A stretch of DNA of 64,000 nt from Bimastos eiseni (GCA_959347315.1 OY365814.1:3151661-3215660), one strand, 5' to 3'. Shown: positions 1 to 12,887, counted from the stretch's first letter. Notes: a model not told the origin generated them from the letters alone. Made by a program: numbers and translations.

Positions 1-411
1 ATTGCAAACTCACGCAGCCCGGATGACGCATTTCCGCCGTACAGTCCCCAGCAGATGACCGATGGCCAAAATCAGACCTTTTAACATTGCCTCCTGAATG
101 TCAAATTGCCAACGACCAGTTCTCCCCAACAAAACTGTTACTAAGTACTCTAATTTAATCTTATAGCGCCTTTACATTATATTTATAGGCTGGCATTAAT
201 TAACTCTTAATTAATTCAAACTAATTAACATTGATTGCATATTATAATGTTAATAATACATAAGAAATGTGGGTTTTAATAGGAACATCGCTACAGCAAC
301 GTTCTGTCTTTTGAGATTTGAACGCAATATTTAACATTTATCTCAGCCTACCGTTTATTTTCAAACATTTATTTCTGGATGAATATAAAAACTGAATGAT
401 TCTGTTCCCGA
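1..411. other. Non-coding flank upstream of retroelement copy 1
   Basis: AT-rich sequence with no convincing coding potential. It lies upstream (in element orientation) of the reverse transcriptase ORF that begins at 412. If gene B on the minus strand is intact, its later exons would lie in this direction, but no DEG/ENaC motif is visible here. Confidence 0.5.
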
Positions 412-3360
412 ATGGATACCACAATATCACTACGACCCTCACAAAAGGCGAAAGGTGTCTGCAGCGTGTGTAGGGTTGATAGACAGTTACATAACAGAGA
501 TGGAAAGGTCCATCTACACGGCCCTCGAAAACAACCATGTCCGGGTTCACATAAGCCCTCTCTGATGACGAACTGCGGTCACACTGACAACCAAGGCGTG
601 GACTACAGTAACTTCGGTACGCCGGACACTGACCAACCGATCACATCAGACACTTGGACGGACGGTCTATCGGAGAACATCATCGCTCCTCAAGTCTGCA
701 AAATTTCCCACCCATCCCTACCAAACAGTTTGTTGAAACGCATTCCCAAAGCCGCCAGACCACAAACCGGAAGACTTCTCACTACCGTCATCAACAAAAT
801 ACTGAACGACGTCGGAAATCCGACCACATGGCAGATGCTTTTGACTTTTGGTGCGACAATTTTAGAACAACCAAGAAGAGGAGGTAAACGCCACAATCTA
901 TCAACAACGATCAAGAAGCGGGTGGAAGACTTTCACACGTCTTGGCAGCGTAAGAGGGACGAAATCTTCTCCGATATCCCAAAAACCAACAACCACAGTG
1001 TAAGATCTAGAGCAGGCGAAGTCCATGAGTTGGCCGCAACAGTTGCTTCCAAATTAGAGGATGGCAATATCAGAGCCGCCGTCAGAATCCTAACCTCGAC
1101 CGACAGGCCTGCCAATGCAGACTATGTAACCTTGGAGGAACTACGCTCAAAACATCCTCAGAATCCGCCCGACCGCCCAATTAGTACGGAAAAACTTAAA
1201 GTTACACCCTTCCAAGCCACAGAAAGGCAGGTCCTCGCACGAATCCGCTCCTTCCCGTTAGGTTCTTCAGGGGGACCCGATTGTCTTCGACCACAGCATC
1301 TGGTGGACCTGGTGAATTGCGCAGAAATTGGATCGGAACTGATCTCATCCGTCACCGGACTAGTCAACCTCCTTCTGACAGGCGAATGCCCTGAACAGAT
1401 TAGACCGATACTCTTTGGAGGCACTCTAATGGCACTTCGCAAGGATTCCGGAGGCCAACGCCCGATTGTAATCGGCTATTACTGGCGCAGGCTCACATCC
1501 AAATGTGCGTGCACCTTCGCGGTTCCAAAGGCAACGGCATACCTCGCACCGAGACAGGTTGGGGTTGGCATTCCGGGGGGAGGAGAGGCAGCGGTCCATG
1601 CGGCGAGGCGCTTCCTGGAAGCATTGCCGACAGGGTCAATCCTTGTGAAGCTAGACTTCAAGAATGCCTTCAACAGTCTCTACAGAGACAGAATGCTGTC
1701 TTCGATAGATGAGGTCCTGCCGGAACTGGCTCCATTCTGTCACCTAGCATACGCGGAACCCTCAGAGCTGCGGTTTGGTCAGCATACCATTTCGTCACAG
1801 GTTGGACCTCAACAGGGAGACCCGCTGGGCCCTTTGCTCTTTTGCCTTCCATTGCAACCAATCTTACAGGAGATGTCGTCACCATTGGTACTGGGCTACA
1901 TGGATGATCTAACCCTAGGAGGAGAGAAAGCGACGGTGGCGGAAGATGTGAGAATGCTGGAACTGCGAGGAGAGGAACTAGGGTTTCGACTCAACCAAGA
2001 CAAATGCGAGATCATCCATCGCCAAGACAGACTAGTTTCCGACCATGTCTTCAAGCACTATATGTCAATTTCTCCGGAAAGAGCCTGATTGCTGGGAGCG
2101 CCATTGTCCACCAGCGAGGCCTTGACGACATGTCTGGAGGGCAGATGCAAGGAACTGGTCTTAGCAGTTACCCGACTAGAGTCAGTAGCCAAACACGACG
2201 CTCTGGTGCTACTCAGATATTCGCTCAGTTCCCAGAAACTGATATATACATTAAGATGCAGCTCATGCACGGGTCACTCTTTGCTACACAAATTCGACGA
2301 CCTTCTTCGAAGCGGTTTAGAGGCAGTTCTCAACATCACCTTATCGAACGACCAATGGCTTCAAGCATCATTACCAGTAAAGATGGGAGGATTAGGAATT
2401 CGTGGAGTCACCTCGCTGGCGCTTCTCGCCTTTTTGGCTTCCGCTGCGAGCACCCGACCACTGCAGTCCTCCATGTTAGGCAGCATCTGGTCCGACGTCG
2501 ACGGACTCCTTGAGAAGATGGAACATCTGTGGTGCACCGAGAGCCAAATGATGCGTCCGGACAATGATGCAGCACACAAGCAATCAAACTGGGACAAGCC
2601 GCTACTGCAGAAGGCAGCTGCCGAGCTGAGCACTGCCCAAACCGGCCCATACCATCAGGCGCGATTCAAGGCAGCCGCAGCACCGCATGCTGGCTCTTTG
2701 CCCTACCAATCACTTCATGTGGACTTCGGCTTGACGACGAAGCTGTCAGAATAGTGGTGGGTCTCCGTCTGGGGACACGCATTTGTGAGCCACACGTATG
2801 CCCATGCGGGTAACGAGTCAATGCGGAAGGAGCACACGGGCTTTCTTGTGGTCTTGGACCAGGGCGATTCGCCAGGCACGCAGCATTAAACGACATAATT
2901 AGTCGTAGCCTCACACGCGCTGGTTTCCCAAACATTAAGGAACCCCCAGGACTCTCCAGAACGGACGGAAAACGCCCTGATGGTCTGACGCTGATCCCTT
3001 GGCGAAGAGGACGGAACCTGATATGGGATGCGACAGTGATTGACACCGTGGCTCCATCATATCTCCAAGCGACGTCATCTTCGGTGGGGGCTGCAGCGGA
3101 GGTGGCTACCACCAGAAGACCATCAAGTACAGCCAGCTCGCTGTCAGCTATCTCTTCATTCCATTGGCCTTTGAGACCATGGGCCCAGTCAACAACGAAG
3201 GAATAGACTTCATCAAAGACTTGGGTCGCCTTCTGACACATGTCACCAGAGACCCTAGAGAGACAAGCTACTTGTTCCAACGATTGTCAGTGTGCATCCA
3301 GCGCTTCAACGCAGTTGCCTTCAGAGGCTCTTTTGTGCAGCTGTGGTTTAACCAAATAAC

Positions 3361-3364
<4 letters not shown>
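412..3364 (+). pseudogene. Reverse transcriptase / RLE polyprotein, broken
   Basis: From the ATG at 412, one frame runs to a TGA at 2086-2088 and continues in the same frame to 2754. That TGA is therefore a point nonsense change. A frameshift near 2690-2720 moves the coding frame, and a further stop follows the CPCG motif near 2810. Near the start are CSVC, a spaced His pair and CPGSH, which look like a zinc-binding cluster. RT motifs include GGPDCLRPQHL, RPIVIG, LVKLDFKNAFNSL, GPQQGDPLGPLLF and the catalytic YMDD at roughly residue 495. The C-terminal part carries CPCG...H...C and DGKRPDG-x13-WDAT (2954-3046). The last block, with LFQRLSVCIQRFNAVAF, matches the end of copy 2. It is not functional as it stands. 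Confidence 0.8.
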
Positions 3365-3448
<84 letters not shown>

Positions 3449-3497
3449 TAATAATAATAATAATAATAATAATGATAATAATAATAATAATAATAAT
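3359..3497 (+). repeat. (TAA)n microsatellite, 3' tail of retroelement copy 1
   Basis: About 45 TAA units with a few TGA variants directly follow the last codons of the element. The other two copies of the family also end in TAA repeats, so this is read as the element tail or target rather than a chance microsatellite. Confidence 0.85.
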
Positions 3498-4155
3498 TTG
3501 TAATGGATAAGTTAATATGTTCGGTGAAAATAATCTACTTTAATAACACCGCACAACAGTTTTAAGCCCGGTTCGTTTCGCGTTAGAGACGGTCTACTAT
3601 TTGGCAGTTAATGAATTTTACCCTTCGAAGTTAATTTTACTAAGCACATGTATACCGATGTTCACAAGCGCAAAACAGAGAATGTCAAGAGTGGAGAAGT
3701 GAAAAGCAATGTATTGTAACCTGCTCATTCAGCTGCGTAGGGGCTTATGCAAAGCCGACTTCACAGCAGCAACGCCAGCCTATAATAATTGGCATGAATG
3801 CTTGTTGATCCTAGTCAGTTATTTGCTTATTGATTGTATTACCAATTTGAGCGAACACGCCGTTAATTTTGAATTTGAGCGAACACGCCGTTAATTTTGA
3901 ATTTCTGGCCGCGAGTGGCTCGAGAATTTTTAGATTTGTGATCGGAAACAAATTACAGCCCAAATGATGACGATTGTTATAATGATGATCTGGATGATAA
4001 CGATGATGTTGATGATGCTGATTAGAAGAAGGAATTTCATAGTGTAGAAATAGGTCTAGTAGGCGCGTGCTCAAATAAGCCAAATATATTTCTCAATAGC
4101 CTAAACGTGAATGAAAATTTTTTATATGATAAAAAAGTTAAATTTGTTCATCTAC
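3498..4155 (-). other. Start of gene B intron 1
   Basis: This lies directly downstream of the gene B exon 1 splice donor, so it is intronic if that gene is expressed. A 28-bp unit is duplicated in tandem at about 3844-3899. A GAT-rich stretch lies at 3965-4020. No second DEG/ENaC exon was found. Confidence 0.5.
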
Positions 4156-4741
4156 CTAAGGCAATCAAAGCTTTTTTGCTGGTAAAACATTCTGAACAGA
4201 TGGTTACTGTAGGAAAGCGGAGTGATCTGTTGTAGGCCACTTGATAGCTGACGATGGTTGGATAAGTCAGATAGTAAAATATTCGATCTTGAATCTGGAA
4301 AACCATGAAACCTGTTCCAAAGAGGAGAAGCAATGTCCAGCTAATCTTGCGGATAATAGACCCGACCATGTAGGATGATGGTTTGACCAAGTAAGACAAA
4401 CCTACGATGGATATTTCCTCTGCAAATATTTTTATCCTGCGTCTCATTGTCATTTGTGCTATCCCAACGAAAGTTTTTGCCTCATCATCCGGATTGTTGA
4501 AATTCACTTCTTGTCTTATCTCTTCCAGAGATTCGCTTTGAGATTCTCCATCGGTGTCGGTCTCGCATATATCGGTTACCGACTTATTCTCGCACAGTGT
4601 CGAGCTCGGTCTTAACTCTGTCTGACTTTTATGCACTAATGACCCTTCCTGAATTTCTTTTCGTTTGTTAATACTTCCGTCGATCTGATTTGACGAAGTT
4701 TCGCCTTCCTGCATGTGCTTAATAGTGAATGGATGACTCAT
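4156..4741 (-). CDS. DEG/ENaC sodium channel gene B, exon 1 (partial gene)
   Basis: This exon encodes the first 195 residues of an amiloride-sensitive sodium channel family protein. It contains the cytoplasmic N-terminus, a conserved VGLSYLVK box, TM1 (about WTLLLLFGTGFMVFQI) and the post-TM1 signature FPTVTICSE. Such channels are trimers in the plasma membrane, each subunit with two helices and a Cys-rich ectodomain. The ATG at 4741 starts MSHPFTI, the same start as gene A, with A at -3. The reading frame stops just past a GTAGAT donor at 4155, leaving one base of a split codon, which is the same phase as gene A exon 1. The N-terminus is about 29 residues longer than in gene A. Later exons are outside the window. 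Copy 1 of the retroelement lies downstream. Confidence 0.88.
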
Positions 4742-4836
4742 CTTTAACTGCTTCTACAGATCCAACGAATTGTATGCTTTCATTAATATGTTTACAAGGC
4801 AAGAAACTCAATTTATGTGTATAAATATCAACCAAT

Positions 4837-4975
4837 CAAAGTTTATTTGGCGATCCAATAACAAAACAAGAATGACAATTATACAAATCTTGCAGCTATT
4901 GCTATTGGACCCAATTAGGGATCGGAAGATCCCGCTGGTTAGGGCCACCTGGGGATGTTCAAGGTGACAATGAAC
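4837..4975 (-). repeat. LINE 3'-UTR fragment
   Basis: The stretch from tttatttggcgatccaata to the ccgctggttagggccacctg block resembles the 3' UTR of the minus-strand LINE ending at 27811 and the fragment at 17436-17690. Shared words are the gagaccg...tcccgct...agggtcacct block and the tttatttggc start. Confidence 0.5.
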
Positions 4976-6722
4976 AATAGCACCAATTATCGATTTCGAA
5001 CTATAATAAGTTTGTGCAAAATAACATTTATTTGAACAGTATCAACTGAAAACCCTACTAAACTTAAGCAATAACATAGCTATTATAGTCACCACAATTA
5101 ATTCATAACATGGTAGTAGCAAGTTGCAACAACGCCAACCACACGTATAGAGAGTAGAGTAACTGTAACCGAAGACTCGATTTCACATCCCTCATATGTT
5201 ATAGCGCAAATATACTCTGGGGTCGTAAATCACTTTATGGCCTATTTTTTTATTTTAAACTGAGTTTGTTATGGCCGACTCCGACAAATTGCGATTTGTA
5301 GTTTTTTTTTATGGAGTGGCTGATTGGAATGAGCTTGGATAAGGGTTAAAAAATCGCAGCTTTTTCTCTATTTAAATATCGTTTGCAGGTTTAAATCAGA
5401 ATACTAATTACGTTCTGTTGACAATTGTGATGGTTCTTGTGAACGTATTTTGGACATTGCATAGGTTAAGTCGTTTAAATCGTTATTTCATATATATATA
5501 TATATCAGTCAGGATATCTTTAGTACAAGGCGTGAGCTCTGCCCGATCGATTTGTAGGCGCTAGCCGCAGCTGCTGTATGCGACTGTATCGCACCTGTGC
5601 TGATGTCAGATTGAGCGCGAAATTTGTAGAGTTGCTGACTAGTAGTTTTTAGTTGTCGTGCGTTCAGTTTAGACCTCATGGAGTTCTAGCATTGTGTGTT
5701 GTTCGCGTTGATAATTGCAATTTTTGTTGGATGGTATTTTTGGTTGAAAGGAATAAGAAAAGTTAAAAGAAATCGCAGTTGTTTCTCTAGATTAGATATA
5801 TAGCTTAAACAGTCGATCGATAGTTAGGGAAGGAGGCGACATCTGAATGTTGGTCCGTTTGCTGGAGCGAGAGAAAGCGGACTGACAGTTCTCTTAAATT
5901 AAGGTCCAAGTAATCGGTGTACAATAGCTTAAAGTTTTCAGAGCAATTGGTTTGGTGGATCGGAGATATGATTACTATCTCCAGAATGCGCTAAGACTCA
6001 ACTGCATGCATCTGCAATTCTGCTATCGTGGTTTACCCAGGTCGCCTTTAATAGTATCGTATCTTTAGATTTTTTGCGATTCTCGCAGCATAGCTATTCA
6101 GAGGCGCTCTCAGCACGAAAACAACGCAGATGAAGAAACGCCTTTACAGAGCGAGAAGCCAGTCATTAGTTTAGGACTTAGTCATAAAGGAGTAGTAGAG
6201 TCACTGAATGACTGAACCTAAAAAAATTGTAACAAGCTGAAAATAAGCAAATTGTGACTGTCTTATATTGTAATACACCCCAGTGAAGATAGCCGAAAAT
6301 TGGGCCACCGGGCCCCATTTTGGAGGCCAAGTTCCAATTTGACCACCTTTTTCAAGATTAAATAACATTTAATCTATTTTAGAGGAACTGCATAGGGCCT
6401 AGAACCTAAAAATTAAAATTAAAAGGATTGTTATAACATTATATTGTATACCACAGAAGTCCCTGACAGTACCTTAGTCCAAGATGGCCCTCAAAATCAA
6501 AGATGGACGCCTAAAAAGTAAACAGTCACAACAGTACAGGAAATCTAGCTCAATGATGGCATATCAACCTGGTCAAAATTGCTTTAGAAGCTGTTTAAAC
6601 AGTTTAATCATTGGCAATCATTGTTGAATAACATGGAAAATCCCACAATATCTGACTACGAGCCGTGGTCACCCCAAAAAGAAACTTCAAAATTGGCCCA
6701 TAGTTCAACATTATGTACAGGA
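4976..6722. other. No recognised gene
   Basis: AT-rich sequence without a credible ORF. A short TA run lies at 5490-5505. Nothing else was identified. Confidence 0.5.
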
Positions 6723-7140
6723 GATGGTCATATCTCAGCCAAATATGATTCCATTTGGGTGATTTCTTTGCCATTTAGCTCAGACCAGCAAAGGCTACAG
6801 TTGAGAAGAGTTAGCATTATATTTGTCCATATAATGCAAGGTCATTTCAAGGTCGAAAGGTTAAAATAATGGGAAAATGGCCATAACTCAGCCAAATATT
6901 GCTCTATTTGAGTGACTCTTTTATCTGTTAGCTCAATTTGGCAATGGCTACATTCGACCACACCTAGTAGTCAAAGGCCAACACGATACAAGGTCATTTA
7001 AAAGTCAAAAGGTTAAAATAATTGGAAAATGGTCGTAACCCAGTGAACCATAATTCTATTTGGTGATTCTTTTATAGACCTGTTAGCTCAGATCGGCAAG
7101 GGCTACCATCGAGAAGACCTAGTAGTCAAAAAGCTACCAT
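6723..7140 (+). repeat. Tandem repeat, about 152-bp unit, nearly 3 copies
   Basis: Units begin near 6723, 6876 and 7028 with the word aatggtcataactcagcc, and each contains tttagctcag, a caaaggctac-like word and aaggtcattt...gtcaaaaggttaaaataat. The copies have diverged. The short ORF at 6621-6869 is just the repeat read in one frame. Confidence 0.75.
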
Positions 7141-7177
7141 GATAGCAGCGGGCATTTTTGCATCAAATCAGCGCCTT

Positions 7178-7722
7178 ACTGATCGAGCGAGACCTACCCA
7201 TCGTCCCATTTGCCCGAACCACTACTAAAAAAGATCGTGCCTTCTGAGTATTTGGCCCCTCGCTCTGGAACACGCTCCGGTTGACGTTGCGCTTTGGCGG
7301 ACCCGTGCGTAGTGAATCGTCAAAACCCGAATCCCCGAAGTTGATTTCCTCCGTAGGGCCTATCCTCGAAAACGAAGCTGGTTTGATGAAAAGGATTCTG
7401 CTTAAAAGGAAGCTGGATCAATGAAAATAATTTATGCAGAAGCAGGTTTGATGAAAGAATTGCGCTGTTTTGAGACCATTCAGTGTCTTTCAACAGTAGG
7501 CCTACATTGCTGATTTCGGGGAATGGGACATTTTGCAGTTTCATCGTTTTCGAGGATTCGGGTTGCGATGATTTGTGTTGATCCCCGCTTGACCCCCAGA
7601 CGACGCTTGTCAAGTTGCCACCAGGGTCCACTCAGACTTTTTTTTATAGTGGTCTTGAAACTGTTCTTCTGAGTAGTAGCCTTGAAGAGGCGCTATATAA
7701 ATCTTGGCAATGAATGAATAAT
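7178..7722 (+). pseudogene. L2/CR1-like LINE 3' end, broken by a minisatellite
   Basis: Translation of 7178-7310 gives LIERDLPIVPF, KDRAF and FGPSLWNTL, the C-terminal tail typical of CR1/L2-group reverse transcriptase ORFs. The 3' terminus at about 7680-7722 has the family-like end gaggcgctatataaatc followed by an ATGA-type short repeat. Between these lie about three units of the dispersed 34-bp minisatellite (7365-7475). Confidence 0.65.
7365..7475 (+). repeat. Dispersed 34-bp minisatellite, about 3 units
   Basis: Units read gaagctggtttgatgaaaag with spacer, then gaagctggatcaatgaaaat, then gaagcaggtttgatgaaaga. They match arrays at 46.4-47.2 and 61.1-61.5 kb. Confidence 0.65.
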
Positions 7723-10262
7723 TGTTACATATAAGGCACGCTGAGTCTTGCAAGTTGCCGGCTCTTATGCTCGACCATTTTACTAGGTAGGCTAGACATG
7801 CCTATTTCAACGCAAAAATAAAGATAATCGATACAAACTCATAGTAATCATTTACCTAAAAAGGAATAACCCGAGATTTTAAAAATAAACCAAGAGATTT
7901 GTGCAATTTTATAGAAAATTATTTTAAAATAACAACTTCCGATCAACACTACTAAAACATCAACATGCCGATTTACACACGCTTTTAGGCTAGGAATTGA
8001 CCCACAACGTCCCATTACGCCAAGAAAATAATCCGTCGTTTGTTATATTCGTACAAAGATAATAATATACTTTTTCTTACTATCTTGTTTTGCAAATATA
8101 ACTTATAATTCTAAATCTATTTCTTATAAAACTAGCTCGTTACAATTTTTTTAGGTACATCTTATGACAAAATATAGTGCTACCCGTCTAAAGGTCATTC
8201 CAGGTAGATGGACCAACGACAGCAAATGACCGGTTTTGGGCCAAGGTAGTCTTAGTCCTGTGAACAAAAAGATCCACACTATCGACAGAGCGCAAGGAAC
8301 GAGTTGAAGTTGCAGAAAATGGCTGGCTTTAGAAACAGTCAGAGAGATAAATACCAAGCAATGCCTATCTGGGTTTTGGAAACTAGAATGAGGATCTTGT
8401 AATGGCCACGCGCAGGGAAAGGAAGTCGAAGCAATATTTCAAGCACATAAGCTTATGTAGATTGTAGAGATATATGGACGTGTAGTCACAAGTTTTCGGT
8501 GATAGTCAACCCACATAGAGTTTAATTACGGCAGGGGCTTCTATCCTCAGAGTTTAATTAGAGGCAGGGGCTTCTATCCTCCCCTAGAGTGATGGAATTC
8601 CCTCCCTCTGTAAAGTCAGGAGTAAACACAGATTGTGTCACAGATAACTACTGTATCAGATAACGACTATGCATAACTTCAGACACTGCATCATCTAAAA
8701 AAAATTTACAATGGTCATGTTACTTAGCTAAAATACAATAGCATTGTTACTTAAAATAGTAGGCAACAGTGTGTAGCATTGCTATTGTAAGTAACATTGC
8801 TACCATAGATGTCATTCTTTTTCGGCTGAAATAATTCGTTTTAGTGCATTCACACAATCATCGCACCTGGTTGACCGCTGGCGACTTTTGATGATGCGTA
8901 CCTTACCGTTCCAAGGAACAGCTGGTCACTGGTAAGGCGACTAAGATCCAGTTCAACTTCAGAATGTTAACAGGATATTCAGATGGCTGAGACCAGTGTT
9001 TTTTCTGGCGGAACGCGCCGGGCGTTCCGGCGCCTCTTTCAATTAGGGGCCTACTGATAACGTAGTAGTTGTGCAAAATCTTTGGAATTTTATATATAAA
9101 ACTTTAGAATTTAACTTTTTCACATTATAAATTTATGAGTTAGTATGTGCATAGAGTTGCATGATGTCAATGACTGTAACACGTGATCCTCTTTGGAGGT
9201 TGTTGCCTCGTTGGTAGCAAACAATGACATTACTGTCAACAATGCCATTGCGTCATCGTCGAATCTATCTCGCAGATGCATGCATATCTGATCCAGTACT
9301 GGTCAGGAACGCACGTGTGTAGCCGAATTCTTAAGTATCTTATACGAGTTTTATCGCTGTAAATCTCTCAATCAATCATGGAATTCCTTTTTCTTACTTC
9401 GTCATTCTGTCTATGGTAGCTGCTCTCTGTGAATTAATAATAAAATTCACAAAGCCGCATTCCTGAATGGTCTTCAGACCAATATATTGCTTATTTCCAG
9501 AGTAAACCCTGCCACCCATTCTGACAATCGCCTGTCTTCATCTCAGAGAGGATGGTGTCCATAGTCGTCCTTTTCTACGTAGTGACCTAGCAACACCGTG
9601 CTTCCTTCTTGCAGCAGAATTAATAAAACACTTCTTCTGCTACTTCATGAGACCAACAACTTGCTCTGTTATCAAGACCTTCATGATCGACAAAACGTTG
9701 CGTGAAAATTATCTTATCGTATCTCCACCTTTTTACGAAAGTGCGTTTAGAGTTTATATGTAGAAGGCAATATGTTTTCTTTCTTCAGTGTAAATAATTA
9801 AGATACGACATGTCGTTTTAAAGATATTCATCAAAAGTAACTGTCGTGTCTCCTGCTTCTAGACGCCACTTACGTACCTCCAGAGTTGTATGGAGTTTGC
9901 ACGGTGTAATTTGGAGATAGGCCAAGATAATTCTCACGCGACAATATTATAAGTTGCTATAATTATGCCTACATTATAAAAATTTATGATGGGCATATAG
10001 AAAGATCATTGCCTTCTTTTTACCGGTGATATAAGCACGACCGACAATTCTCGCGAAAGAAGGCTGTACTAGTTGTTCTGTAGTATCAAGATTAAACCGT
10101 CAATTAATCGAATCAATAATTTATTTAAATATAACTTAATTAATTGATTAATTTACTTTATTTATTTATTATCCTCCCAGATCACTGAATATTATCCCCC
10201 ATGGAAGAATTGGAAGCTGTCTGCTTCCACGAATATGCCTGTAGAAACCTCTGATTAGAGCT
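7723..10262. other. No recognised gene
   Basis: No credible coding sequence. A direct duplication of about 35 bp (gagtttaatta...ggcaggggcttctatcctc) lies at 8516-8583. A GC-rich hairpin (ggaacgc/gcgttcc) lies near 9018-9040, possibly a transposon terminus. A very AT-rich patch lies at 10100-10175. Confidence 0.5.
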
Positions 10263-10422
10263 TATACAGTTTACGCCTACAGAGTTCATAAACGCAAATA
10301 TTTATTGAAAACTAACAAATACAGAGTCATAAGGCGGATATACAAAGCTAAATGAAGGTTTGTGGAACATAGGAATAACGTTGACTACTTAAAAGGAATT
10401 TAAGACAAGGCTCGCAGATAAG

Positions 10423-10713
10423 TTATTCAATTCCAGTAACCTCCTGGAAGAATGCTGCTTTCTGATTATTGCAATCGTTTTGGAGTGCTGAGAGGAACTT
10501 CCACATTGTAGTATAGCTGCATTGGACTAGCGTCTGAAGTCTGTGGAGCCATCCTTCCACGGTGTTAGTCGTTCGTGCTATTCCCTCCACAGCCGCATCG
10601 CGCTGATTCCACAGTTCGATGTCGAAGGTCGGTAGTTCAAAATTTGTGCCACGACCTACGCTAAACCCATAATTTATCTTACAAATATTTGTGCTAAAAT
10701 TATGACCGGTCAT
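10423..10713 (-). pseudogene. MULE transposase C-terminal fragment
   Basis: The 96-residue open frame contains FDIELWNQRDAAVEGIARTT, followed by NTVEGWLHRLQ, TMWKFLSAL and QKAAFFQEVTG. Trp-Asn, then RTTN..EGWH-like, then W-x-F-x-x-L is the hallmark ending of Mutator-like (MULE) transposases, which cut and paste DNA using an RNase-H-fold DDE domain. The catalytic core upstream is absent, so only the tail remains. Assignment comes from remembered motifs and should be confirmed by profile search. Confidence 0.7.
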
Positions 10714-10792
10714 CCATGAATTATTATTGAATTTACCTCACAAAACCGTGAGTCACTAATTTGATCTACTAATGATAGGCCTATACATACCG

Positions 10793-10892
10793 GAACATAT
10801 GACCATTCGTCCCTATGATCAATCGTCCCTTTGGCCAATCGACCTATGACCATTCGTCCCTATTACCAATCGATCTATGACCGATCGTCCGG
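10793..10892 (-). repeat. Array of ~16-bp units at a MULE end
   Basis: About six degenerate units of the type tatgaccattcgtccc are arrayed in tandem. The same unit, in both orientations, caps the two ends of the related element at 23068-23617. Confidence 0.8.
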
Positions 10893-10905
10893 ATACCATA
10901 TCAAT

Positions 10906-12802
10906 CCAACCACCCGTTGCCGCGAGTTAGATATATCCTTAATAATCATCTCGAAACTGATCAAGTTTAAGCCGTCGAATAAGGAACCCCTTCAATTTGT
11001 TAAAGGCAGTCATTAATGACGAGCTAAGATTGACGATAGATCATATCGAACCATTTACCTTGATATCCCACGAGGACTTTAATCCCCAGCCCAGTCAAGC
11101 GCTTTCGATAATTATTAAGCTAGGCATTAAATTATGCGATCAACTTGTGGTACTCCGAACATTTTATGAGTCAGAGACGTCAGCCTTGATTTCATAAATA
11201 CACAAATTATACTAACCTCGATTGACTTATATTTATTTCCATTATGTCACACAACCTTAAAGGCATTTATACATGAGACCATAAAGAAACGTTCTAAGGC
11301 GTCTGCATCAAGAATTTCAACAAAATAATTTCCTGTGTTGTCATGGTAAACATACTTAATAGCCATGCACAGTAGCAACTCCTAATAAATTTTAATTGAT
11401 TTCTTTTCGTATCTTGATTCGTTTAGCTGTAATTGCACATTTTCAGATCTCGATTGTCTTCAGCAAAATGCAACATTTGCTTTTAACTTAAGGAACATAG
11501 ATGCGATAGTAAAGAAGACACTGTCATATATAAGATTTTATGACACATGTAACTTACTGCTAGCGGTACAGCTGTCTTCTGCTTCCAATACCTTTCCTAT
11601 TACGTGTAGTAGGATTAAATACACTTGGATTAGATCCTACCTACATAAATGATTGTAGTCACAATTATGGCATCCAGAACTCGAGAAGACAAATTCCGCC
11701 TGAATATTTTTCTATGTCAATAATTATAATCATAAGTTCATACCTTGAAGAATATCAGTATGAACACTTCAAGATACTTGGTCGAGAAATATAATTTAGG
11801 GAATATGTACAGAGCATTAATGCACCGATGCAGCGTTGACGCCTCTTCAGCTACAACGTACTGCAACGATGCGAAATCTGAGATGAATCGATAACTTACA
11901 TCAAGTGAAGTTCATTCTTTGCTTGAACGATGCGATAAATGAATGCACGATTCGAAGAGGATGACGCAAAACTCCATTAGGGTCATCAAGAGTGCTTTAG
12001 CCTGCACTGGAAAGGTTCAGCCCTAGATCAGGCAAACATTTATATACATGTATTCATGCGTTAGTGTGTATAAAATGAAATATCATATTGAAAGCAGCTG
12101 TCATTTTATAACTAAACAAAGATTCATTCTAAGTTGAAGTTTGATACAGAAGAAATGATGCGAGCCACTAAAGAGAAACACTTGCAGTAGCAGATGTGCA
12201 CGTGCAGCAACTTTCCCTTTACTTAAAACGTTGGATCGATATGCAAGTTCAACTTCAATTCAGTTCAATGATCGTTTAATGAGAAGTTCAACATGTCACA
12301 ACCGCTACTAAGTTTACAAGTACATTCAATCTAGTACAACCATATATGCACACCTGTACATTGTATAATTATATCGTATGCAGGCCCATCAACCGTAAAA
12401 TGCATACACCTATAATTATTTATATATTTATTCAGACCCGGCATTCCAGGAAACATTAGAGTCATTTTTACTTGTTCACTGTATCTATCCTATCTCAGTA
12501 AATATTCTTGTAGACTAGACGTGACATACATGTAACATTTCGATCATCTTTAGTTGGTAAGGTAATCCATGTCGCCTGCTTCTTAAACTGTAGTTGTTTT
12601 CCTAACCAGTGGAAGGAACTTTCTTAGCACATGATTAGTATAAGTTGTTATGGCCCTTAACAGACGAGTATCCGCTTCATCGGTCATAGTCGTTGCTAAT
12701 GGTGCGATAGGTGGTAGGTATTCTCACTCTTTATCCTTCTTGCAAACGCTTCAATCCGGTCCCTATCTCGTGCCTGCGTGTATCCCCACCATGAGGGCGT
12801 GA
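10906..12802. other. No recognised gene
   Basis: Short open frames at 10997-11197 and elsewhere show no family features. No repeat or RNA was recognised. Confidence 0.45.
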
Positions 12803-12876
12803 CATACATTAAACATGCATATTGTCAATTGATGTGTCTTGTATCTTGGAGCAATAAAACTGATGGTTATGGTTAT
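12803..12876 (+). repeat. LINE 3' terminus with (GGTTAT)n tail
   Basis: About 74 bp, ending aataaaactgatggttatgg, are nearly identical to the reverse complement of 27811-27890, which is the 3' end of the LINE at 27.8-30.4 kb. This is a short 5'-truncated insertion on the plus strand. Confidence 0.75.
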
Positions 12877-12887
12877 GGTAAAGAAAG

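Larger units (their letters stand above)
412..3497 (+). mobile_element. Non-LTR retrotransposon with restriction-like endonuclease signature, copy 1 (degenerate)
   Basis: This is a single-ORF retroelement. An N-terminal Cys/His motif is followed by a central reverse transcriptase, then a Cys/His knuckle and an RPDG...WDAT motif, and a pure TAA-repeat tail with almost no 3' UTR. A C-terminal knuckle plus PD-type nuclease without an N-terminal APE domain is the layout of the R2/R4/CRE group of non-LTR elements. That assignment is inference from motif order, not from a search. The same family appears again on the minus strand at 50861-53637, and as a 3' fragment at about 50545-50735. Confidence 0.75.
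10263..10905 (-). mobile_element. MULE-like DNA transposon relic (copy 1)
   Basis: A transposase C-terminal fragment (minus, 10423-10713) is flanked on its 5' side by an array of ~16-bp units (10793-10892). The 3' non-coding part, 10263-10455, is clearly homologous to the core of the element at 23068-23617. Shared words include ataaggc, tttgt(a/g)gaacata and ggaagaatgctgct. The left array is missing or decayed. Confidence 0.65.
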
